From assembly GCF_022134585.1 (NCBI RefSeq), contig NZ_JAKNCT010000002.1, positions 1 through 64,000 on the forward strand: a stretch of 64,000 bases of DNA. The letters are read 5' to 3'. Positions within the stretch are counted from its first letter, which is position 1. Each line of letters starts with the position of its first letter. The notes beneath the pieces were generated by a model. That model had not been told where the DNA came from, searched no databases, and was given only the letters and a program-made list of their open reading frames with translations. The position numbers were made by a program, and so were the translations under genes. The stretch comes from Mesosutterella porci (GTDB lineage Bacteria > Pseudomonadota > Gammaproteobacteria > Burkholderiales > Burkholderiaceae_F). This document shows positions 58,107 to 64,000 of this stretch, one piece after another.

Positions 58107-59304
58107 AGTGGTGCTGAAAAAAGGGCGTGAGAAGTCCCTCCTGAAACGCCACCCCTGGGTGTACGAATCCGCCGTAGCGAGGGTTTCCGGAGAACCTCGG
58201 TCAGGGGATCTGGTCCGGGTGACGGCGCACGACAGCCGCTTTCTTGCATGGGCCTCCTGGTCTCCCTCTTCTGCCATCCGCGCCCGCTGCTGGTCTTTCC
58301 GCGCCGATGACGTGATCGACGAGCGGTGGTTTGAGCAGAAGCTGCGCGCCGCCGTCGGGGCCCGAGCAGATCTGGCTTCGAGGACGACCGCAGTGCGGCT
58401 TGTTTTCGGCGAGGCTGATCAGCTGCCGGGACTGATCGTCGACCGGTACGGGGACTATCTGGTCTGTGAGATTCTCTCCGCAGGCATGGAAAGCCGCCGC
58501 GGGAAGCTGGCTGAGATGCTCATGGAGATCACAGGCTGCCGCGGTGTGTATGAACGGTCAGATTCCGCTGTGCGGCTCCGCGAGGGGCTGCCCAAGCGGG
58601 CCGGGCTGCTGTGCGGTGAAGAGCCGCCCCGGGAAATCACCGTGACAGAGGACGGCGTTGAGTACGGCGTGGACGTGCGCATCGGGCACAAAACGGGCTT
58701 TTACATTGACCAAAGGGAAAACCGCCTGCTCGCCCAAAGGCTGGCGAAGAACTTTCGGGAAAAGAACGGCAGGGGCCTGAGGGCCCTGAACTGCTTCTGC
58801 TACACCGGCGGATTCTCACTTGCACTGATGAAGGGCGGAGCGGAAAGCGTCACTTCCGTGGACTCTTCCGGGGAGGCTCTGGCGCTTGCCCGCGAAAACG
58901 CGGACAGAAACGGCTTTGACGGACAATCCCTCTCGTGGGTGGAGGCCGATGTGTTTGATTTTCTGCGCAGGGAGCGTGAGTCCGGCAGACGCTATGACCT
59001 CATTGTCCTCGACCCTCCCAAGTTTGCGTCAAGTCATTATCATGTCGAGCGGGCTGCGAGAGCCTACAAGGACATCAGTCTGAATGGACTCAAGCTTTTG
59101 TCCCCAGGCGGGCATCTCCTGACCTTTTCCTGCTCCGGAGCCGTCAGCCGCGAGCTGTTCCAGAAAATCATCGCCGGCGCCGTTCAGGACGCCGCCGTCG
59201 ATGCCTGGCTGGCGGGATGGCTTGGAGCAGGGGCCGATCACCCGCTGCTGATGACCTACCCCGAGGGCGAGTACCTGAAGGGGCTTCACCTTAAGCTGGT
59301 TTAA
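58099..59304 (+). CDS. rlmI: class I SAM-dependent rRNA methyltransferase (RlmI type)
   Basis: Probably the 23S rRNA m5C1962 methyltransferase. The 401 aa protein has an N-terminal PUA domain (about residues 1-75, [19 protein letters not shown]), the RlmI segment [15 protein letters not shown], the SAM-binding [19 protein letters not shown], and the catalytic segment DPPKFA with a later FSCSGAV cysteine. AAGGAG at 58086-58091 selects ATG 58099. In many relatives xerC lies near dapF; it is not here. Confidence 0.9.
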   Translation: MFEVVLKKGREKSLLKRHPWVYESAVARVSGEPRSGDLVRVTAHDSRFLAWASWSPSSAIRARCWSFRADDVIDERWFEQKLRAAVGARADLASRTTAVRLVFGEADQLPGLIVDRYGDYLVCEILSAGMESRRGKLAEMLMEITGCRGVYERSDSAVRLREGLPKRAGLLCGEEPPREITVTEDGVEYGVDVRIGHKTGFYIDQRENRLLAQRLAKNFREKNGRGLRALNCFCYTGGFSLALMKGGAESVTSVDSSGEALALARENADRNGFDGQSLSWVEADVFDFLRRERESGRRYDLIVLDPPKFASSHYHVERAARAYKDISLNGLKLLSPGGHLLTFSCSGAVSRELFQKIIAGAVQDAAVDAWLAGWLGAGADHPLLMTYPEGEYLKGLHLKLV

Positions 59305-59325
59305 AGATTTTTTGAAGGCTTTGAA

Positions 59326-60312
59326 ATGTCGGACGCTTTTTTCGATTCCTTGATTCCTGTAACCATCGTGACAGGCTTTCTTGGCGCGGGCAAGACCACG
59401 CTGCTTAACCGCATTCTGCACGAAGACCACAAGCACAGGATCGCCGTCATTGAAAACGAGTTCGGTGAAGCGGGCATCGATGATGAACTGCTGGTGCACA
59501 GCGAGGCTGAGCAGATCGTTTCCATGAACAACGGGTGCATCTGCTGCACCATCCGCGGGGACCTTTCCCGCATCCTGACGGATCTTCGCCGCAAAAAGGA
59601 GCGCGGGGAGGCCAAGTTCGACTGGGTGGTCATTGAAACGACAGGAATCGCCGATCCTGGTCCCGTTGCCCAGACGTTTTTCATGGACGACGTGGTGGCT
59701 GCCTACTACCGGCTCGACGGGGTCATCACGGTGGTTGATGCCCTGAACGGCGAGGCTACGCTCGACAAGCAGCCGGAGGCGCAGTCCCAGGTGGGATTTG
59801 CCGACAGGATTCTCGTGAGCAAGACGGACCTGGTGGACGCCGCCAAGGTAAAGGACCTGGAGGGACGGCTGCGCCAGATGAACCCCCATGCGGAGATCCG
59901 CGAGGTCAACATGGGCAACTGCCCGGTTGACGTGGTGATCAACATTAAGGGCTTCAACATGAGCGATGTGCTCAACGTTGCACCGGATTTCCTCACCGGG
60001 GCCCATCATCACCACCACAGCGATGAGATCGGCTCGTTTCTTTATCAGTCGGACCGGCCGTTCGATCCCCAGCGCTTCGAGCACTACTTTATGTCGCTCG
60101 TGAATGTCTACGGGCCGGACCTGCTGCGCTACAAGGGCATTCTCTATCTCCAGGGCGCAGACCGCCGGCTCGTGCTTCAAGGCGTGCACATGGTGGCCGG
60201 CACCCAGGCCTTCGGGCCCTGGGAGGGTAAGCCGGCGACCCAGCTCGTCTTTATCGGAAGGAATCTCCCGAAAGAGGCGCTCATCAAGGGTCTGGACGCT
60301 TGCCTGTGCTGA
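59326..60312 (+). CDS. CobW/COG0523 family GTPase (putative zinc metallochaperone)
   Basis: A 328 aa G3E-type GTPase. The P-loop GFLGAGKTT (residues 17-25), the family metal motif CICC (Cys70, Cys72, Cys73) and SKTDLVD are present. A run of five histidines (residues 226-230) followed by SDE suggests metal binding. COG0523 proteins deliver zinc or other metals to client enzymes. It directly precedes dksA, here a Cys-poor form. The exact metal and client are unknown. Confidence 0.9.
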   Translation: MSDAFFDSLIPVTIVTGFLGAGKTTLLNRILHEDHKHRIAVIENEFGEAGIDDELLVHSEAEQIVSMNNGCICCTIRGDLSRILTDLRRKKERGEAKFDWVVIETTGIADPGPVAQTFFMDDVVAAYYRLDGVITVVDALNGEATLDKQPEAQSQVGFADRILVSKTDLVDAAKVKDLEGRLRQMNPHAEIREVNMGNCPVDVVINIKGFNMSDVLNVAPDFLTGAHHHHHSDEIGSFLYQSDRPFDPQRFEHYFMSLVNVYGPDLLRYKGILYLQGADRRLVLQGVHMVAGTQAFGPWEGKPATQLVFIGRNLPKEALIKGLDACLC

Positions 60313-60452
60313 GGCAGCGTCGGGCCGGCGGGAAGAAAAAAACTGAAAAAACTTCCCCCCAAGAGACGAAAAAGTGGTTAAATACCCCCTCCCGGAAATA
60401 GAAATTCCCGGAAAAGAGCAACAGGTAACGGCAGGCTTACAGCGAGTTTGAA

Positions 60453-60875
60453 ATGGCAACAAAAAAGAAGATCATCACCGAACAAGAGCTTCTCAGTATG
60501 TCAGACGATGACTACATGAATGAAGCGCAGCTTGATTTCTTTCGCGCCCGGCTGCAGGCAATGGAAAGTGAGCTTCGCCATAATGCGGGCCAAACTACTG
60601 AAAGCATGCGGCAGACCCAGACTGCGACCGATCCCAATGACCGTGCCACCATCGAGGAAGAGCATGCACTGGAGCTGCGGACGCGGGATCGTGAGCGCAA
60701 GCTACTGAAGAAAGTCCAGGCGGCCCTCAAGCGCATCGATGACGGTGAATACGGCTGGTGCGCCGAAACAGGAGAGCCCATTGGCATCGCCCGGCTTCTT
60801 GCGCGCCCGACTGCCACACTGTCGCTGGAAGCCCAGCAGCGCCGCGAAATCAAGCAGAAGATGTACAACGACTGA
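60453..60875 (+). CDS. dksA: RNA polymerase-binding transcription factor DksA (Cys-poor form)
   Basis: DksA enters the RNA polymerase secondary channel and with ppGpp reprograms transcription. The 140 aa protein has the coiled-coil tip TDPNDRATIEEE with the key aspartates (Asp60, Asp63) and the globular domain YGWCAETGEPIGIARLLARP. The four-Cys zinc finger is reduced to one cysteine (Cys103); the other positions are Thr106, Ser124 and Ala127. Such forms work without zinc. A direct repeat CCCGGAAA lies in its leader (about 60393-60416). A terminator follows. Confidence 0.95.
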   Translation: MATKKKIITEQELLSMSDDDYMNEAQLDFFRARLQAMESELRHNAGQTTESMRQTQTATDPNDRATIEEEHALELRTRDRERKLLKKVQAALKRIDDGEYGWCAETGEPIGIARLLARPTATLSLEAQQRREIKQKMYND

Positions 60876-60902
60876 AGCCCGTTCTTCAGAGGCTGCGCCG
60901 GA

Positions 60903-60946
60903 AACGGGAGCTCCCCCAGCAAAAAGGGACGGCTCCCGTTGTTTTT
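60903..60946 (+). terminator. intrinsic terminator after dksA
   Basis: AACGGGAGC (60903-60911) pairs with GCTCCCGTT (60932-60940), followed by GTTTTT (60941-60946). It lies 27 nt after the dksA stop and separates it from sppA. Confidence 0.85.
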
Positions 60947-61023
60947 AGGATTCCTCCCGTGGGAAATCCACCCCGGGAGGCGGCAGCGGCCGAACAGGCC
61001 GGATGCCGGATCGGGAGAGAGGA

Positions 61024-62829
61024 ATGCTTCGTCTGCTCAAAGCGCTTTACCGGGGAATTGATACGGCCCGCCGGGCGGCTGCCAACCTGCTGTTCCTTCT
61101 GGTCTTGCTGGCGATCGCCGCCGTGGTCTGGCTTGCCTTTTCCACGCCGGGAATTCCCTCGGGCACCATTCTGGAGATCCCCCTGAACGGTTCTCTTGTG
61201 ATGTCCTCCTCGACGCTGAGCACGGGGCGAAGCGTAGTTTCAAAGGTCATGGGCCAGAGCGTGGAGGAAACCACCATTTCCGACGTGACCGAAGCTCTTG
61301 ACCTCGCGGCCCGGGATCCGCGGATCCGGGCGGTTGTGCTCCGGCTCGACGGCCTTGCCTCCGCCGGTCCGGCGTCCGTGCAGGAAATCGGTGATGCCCT
61401 CCAGCGGTTCCGGAAAACCGGACGGAAGGTTTACGCCTGGGCGGACACCTACAGCCAGGCGCGCTGGGCGATAGCCTCGAACGCCGATGAGACTTACATG
61501 AGTCCCATGGGGGAGGTGAAGCTCCGGGGCCTGGAGTCTTCCGGCCTGTACTGGGGGCGGCTTATCGACCGGCTGGGGATCACGGTGAGTGTCGTGAAGG
61601 CGGGCGCCTACAAAAGCGCCCCCGAGGTCTATACGCGTTCAGGTCCGAGCCCGGAGGCGGTTGAAGCCCAGCGCTCTTGGATGGGGGACGAATGGGAACA
61701 GCTCACCGGCCTGATGGAATCGGCCAGGGGGATGCCTGCCGGCGCAGTCCACCGCTGGATTTCCGGGTACCTGGAGCTGTTGCGCCAGCACAACGGCGAC
61801 GCGGCCCAGGCCGCTGCCGATGCCCGGATGATCACGGCGCTGTCAAGCTGGAGCGATCTCCGGAGCCGGCTGGCCGGGAAGTCGTGCGTGAAGGACGGCT
61901 GCGAGAACGCTTTCACCGGCTTTGACCAGTACCTGCTCGCCGCCTCCGGCAGCGTTGCTTCCGATTCGAAAATCGGCGTCGTGACCCTGGAGGGAGAAAT
62001 CACCGAAGGCCCGGTCGGGACAGGCAAGGCGAGCTCCCAGAGCCTTGTGCCCCTGATTCAGGCCGCTCAGGCCGACAGCAGCCTCAAGGCCCTGATCATC
62101 CAGATCAATTCTCCAGGCGGAAGTGCTGTGGCCGCGGAGCAGATCCGCGAGGCCTTGAAGGGATTCCGCTCAACCGGACGTCCGGTCGTCGCTTATTTCG
62201 GGGATATGGCGGCCTCGGGCGGCTACTGGGTCTCGACTGCAGCAGACAAGGTGGTCTCCAGCCCGCTCAGCATCACGGGCTCCATCGGCGTGTTCGGGAT
62301 TATGCCTTCCTTTGAGAAAGTGCTTGACCGCCTTGGAGTGGGCGTTTCTGGCATGAAGACGGAAGAAAAGGGCGGCGAGGCCTCGCTGATTGCTCGGCCC
62401 GGGCCCGATGAGCTGCAGGCCGCGCAGCTGCAGGTTGACAACACTTACGCCAAGTTCCTTGCAAGGGTCGCCAAAGCCCGCGGCATGACGACGGCCGCTG
62501 TTGACAAAGTCGGGCAGGGGCGGGTCTGGACAGGGCGCCAGGCGAAGCAGCGGGGGCTTGTGGACGAGCTGGGCAACTTTGGCGCGGCCGTGGCAGAGGC
62601 CTCGAAGCTGGCGGGCATAAAAGGAGACGCAGAGTTGAAGTACCTGCAGCCTGCCGCCACTCAGAGCATCGCCGATATGATGCTCTCCGGAGCACAGGGC
62701 AGCGCCGCACCCTCCTGGCTGAAAGGCGTACTGGAGTTTCTGCACGCGGGTTCAAGCTCGATCGATGCGGCGGCCCGGGGCCGCACGGTCGAGGTCAGGG
62801 CGCAGACGCTCTGGGAGCCCAGGCTGTAG
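61024..62829 (+). CDS. sppA: signal peptide peptidase SppA, 67K type
   Basis: A membrane-anchored serine protease that degrades leftover signal peptides. The 601 aa protein has one N-terminal membrane helix (about residues 20-40) and two homologous S49 domains, as in E. coli SppA. The catalytic dyad is visible: Lys197 (AGAYKSA) in the first half and Ser398 (DMAASGGYW) in the second. GGAG 6 nt before ATG 61024 selects it over ATG 61003. It is convergent with the MoeB-like gene. Confidence 0.94.
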   Translation: MLRLLKALYRGIDTARRAAANLLFLLVLLAIAAVVWLAFSTPGIPSGTILEIPLNGSLVMSSSTLSTGRSVVSKVMGQSVEETTISDVTEALDLAARDPRIRAVVLRLDGLASAGPASVQEIGDALQRFRKTGRKVYAWADTYSQARWAIASNADETYMSPMGEVKLRGLESSGLYWGRLIDRLGITVSVVKAGAYKSAPEVYTRSGPSPEAVEAQRSWMGDEWEQLTGLMESARGMPAGAVHRWISGYLELLRQHNGDAAQAAADARMITALSSWSDLRSRLAGKSCVKDGCENAFTGFDQYLLAASGSVASDSKIGVVTLEGEITEGPVGTGKASSQSLVPLIQAAQADSSLKALIIQINSPGGSAVAAEQIREALKGFRSTGRPVVAYFGDMAASGGYWVSTAADKVVSSPLSITGSIGVFGIMPSFEKVLDRLGVGVSGMKTEEKGGEASLIARPGPDELQAAQLQVDNTYAKFLARVAKARGMTTAAVDKVGQGRVWTGRQAKQRGLVDELGNFGAAVAEASKLAGIKGDAELKYLQPAATQSIADMMLSGAQGSAAPSWLKGVLEFLHAGSSSIDAAARGRTVEVRAQTLWEPRL

Positions 62830-62857
62830 GCCCCGGCGCCCGCAAGAGCCGAAACCC

Positions 62858-63631
62858 TCAGGAGAGGCCGGCGGAGCTGCTGCGGCGCCGGCCGCAGACC
62901 AGACAGTCGGGATCAGGAGTCAGCGCAAGGGTCTGAAAGTCCCCGTGCAGAAGGTCCACGAGCAGCAGCCGGCTCGTCAGGACGCTGCCTGCGCCCGTCA
63001 CAAGCTTGGCGGCCTCAGCGGCCTCGAGGGTCCCCATGAGGGTCGTGAGGATCGTGAGCACCCCCAGGCTGGAGGCCTTCAGGTCCTGCTCTGAGTCCTT
63101 CGGGAAGGAGCAGGCGTAGCAGGGCTCGCTCTGGGTTCTGAAGTCAAAGACGCTGATCTGACCCATTGCCCGGATGCACCCGGCCGTGACCAGGGGCTTG
63201 CGCTCATCGTGGCAGACCCGGTTGACGGCGTGCCGGGTGGCTGAATTGTCGCAGCAGTCGAGTACGACGTCGGCCCTGCGCACAAGGGTTCTTAGTGCTT
63301 CTTCATCCACCCGCCGCGGAATCGGTTCAATTTGAACGTAGGGATTGAGCGCGCGCAGCGCGAGGGCGGCGCTTTCAGCTTTGTTCATCCCCAGTCTTTC
63401 GGCGGTATGCAGAAACTGCCGCGAGAGGTTGTTCGTTTCCACCACATCCCCGTCGACCAGCAGCAGTCTGCCGGCTCCCGATGCAGCCAGGGTCTGGGCG
63501 GCTGGGCAGCCGAGTCCGCCCGCCCCGATTATGAGAAACGTGGACTTCTTCATGGCCTCCTGTCCTTTTTCGCCCCATTCCTTTACGGCCATCTGGCGGA
63601 GGTAGCGCTCTTTTTCCTTTTCCTGCATCAT
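62858..63631 (-). CDS. HesA/MoeB/ThiF family E1-like adenylyltransferase
   Basis: It adenylates the C-terminus of a ubiquitin-like sulfur carrier (MoaD or ThiS). The 257 aa protein has the nucleotide motif IIGAGGLGCPA (about residues 34-44), VDGDVVETNNLSRQ, DCCDNSATRH and two zinc CXXC pairs (CYAC and CLVC). The cysteine often found before GV in this region is serine here (KASSLGVL). ATG 63631 with AAGGA upstream is chosen. It follows the S41 protease gene, a common betaproteobacterial pairing. MoeB versus ThiF cannot be decided. Confidence 0.9.
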   Translation of the reverse strand: MMQEKEKERYLRQMAVKEWGEKGQEAMKKSTFLIIGAGGLGCPAAQTLAASGAGRLLLVDGDVVETNNLSRQFLHTAERLGMNKAESAALALRALNPYVQIEPIPRRVDEEALRTLVRRADVVLDCCDNSATRHAVNRVCHDERKPLVTAGCIRAMGQISVFDFRTQSEPCYACSFPKDSEQDLKASSLGVLTILTTLMGTLEAAEAAKLVTGAGSVLTSRLLLVDLLHGDFQTLALTPDPDCLVCGRRRSSSAGLS

Positions 63632-63675
63632 GTCTGCGATCCTTCCTCTAAGGAGTGACGAGAACAACTGGGCTC

Positions 63676-64000
63676 TCAGGGGGCTGCGTCGCCGGCCTTG
63701 CCGGGGGAGACCTCTGCCTGCTTGGCGGCTTTTCTGCCGGAGACGGGCTTGGAGCGGGCCACCGGCTCGCCCTTCAGAAAATGGACGGCCTGCTGCAGCG
63801 GAAAGTCGCTGTCGTCGCCGAAGTGGTACGTCAGCTTGGGCGCGGGCCGGTCGAAATCATCCTCCGGGGCCGCGTCGTCGTTCCCGTTCTTTTTTTCAGC
63901 AGGGGCGCCGTCCACTGTCAGGTGGTTCTCTAAGTCGGCTTCCCGGATGTTAAAAGACGGGTAATTTCCTTCCGGGGTGTCATCGACGGCGATGTCCGGG
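63676..64000 (-). CDS. S41 family C-terminal processing protease, 3' end (partial)
   Basis: The frame enters from the right edge and ends at TAG/TGA-side position 63676. The visible 107 residues include AVDDTPEGNYPSFNIREADL followed by ENHL, then an acidic and Lys-rich spacer, then DDSDFPLQQAVHFLKG, the typical tail of CtpA-type proteases (a peptidoglycan-endopeptidase control protease in the periplasm). The catalytic Ser/Lys and PDZ lie outside the window. The last about 30 residues are Lys/Ala-rich low complexity. Confidence 0.8.
   Translation of the reverse strand, partial: PDIAVDDTPEGNYPSFNIREADLENHLTVDGAPAEKKNGNDDAAPEDDFDRPAPKLTYHFGDDSDFPLQQAVHFLKGEPVARSKPVSGRKAAKQAEVSPGKAGDAAP

Noticed and set aside
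59029-60462. 477-codon minus-strand frame opposite the COG0523 GTPase
   Set aside because: The plus-strand gene has all GTPase motifs; the antisense frame is a GC-rich shadow.

Overview
The window looks like a chromosome segment from a Burkholderiales-type betaproteobacterium, probably close to Sutterella/Parasutterella. This is inferred from gene order and protein features: mnmE-mnmG-rsmG-parAB followed by an atp operon headed by atpI, divergent metK and lpxL-type genes, a tryptophanyl-tRNA synthetase with a C-terminal extension, and a Cys-poor DksA. GC content rises by eye from about 45-55% near the start to about 65% at the end. Two parS-like ParB sites (one in the mnmE-mnmG gap, one inside mnmG) place the left part close to a replication origin, although oriC and dnaA are not in view.

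Region 1 (1-14.5 kb, all + strand) starts in the 3' tail of a group II intron. It then carries the tRNA-wobble and rRNA modification genes mnmE, mnmG and rsmG, a MarC-family membrane protein, the segregation pair parA-parB, and the complete F1Fo ATP synthase operon atpIBEFHAGDC, closed by a strong terminator. Region 2 (14.5-20.3 kb) holds a gap without a recognised gene, then hemE, priA, tRNA-Arg(CCG), ubiE and a Tim44-like protein. Region 3 (20.3-22.2 kb) is a second group II intron, complete at both ends. It sits a few bases after a transcription terminator, and its reverse transcriptase gene is broken by a frameshift and a stop codon. It is about 97% identical to the intron tail at the window start.

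Region 4 (22.5-34.3 kb, + strand) has a sodium:solute symporter, the UDP-GlcNAc pair glmU-glmS, and a four-gene RND efflux operon (adaptor, pump, outer-membrane lipoprotein, TetR regulator). Region 5 (34.3-44.4 kb, mainly - strand) has an HtrA-type protease, a QseBC/PmrAB-like two-component system with a VTT/DedA-like membrane protein, a YaeQ protein on the + strand, a HemW/HemN-like radical SAM protein, a long-chain acyl-CoA ligase and an Uup-type ABC-F ATPase.

Region 6 (44.5-55.4 kb) holds rsmI, a CBS-pair protein, the tightly packed slt-cca-folB-ttcA unit, a 5-formyl-THF cyclo-ligase, and the methyl-cycle genes ahcY and metK with trpS between them. metK has a structured leader of about 130 nt that matches no riboswitch I recognise. 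Region 7 (55.4-64 kb) has two tandem lipid A acyltransferase-like genes, dapF, an RlmI-type methyltransferase, a COG0523 GTPase followed by Cys-poor dksA, sppA, a MoeB/ThiF-type E1 enzyme, and the 3' end of an S41 C-terminal processing protease.

Most of the window is core metabolism. The unusual material is the intron pair, the parS sites, several palindromic or structured intergenic regions, and a few protein-level oddities. I did not find a clearly new multi-gene system.
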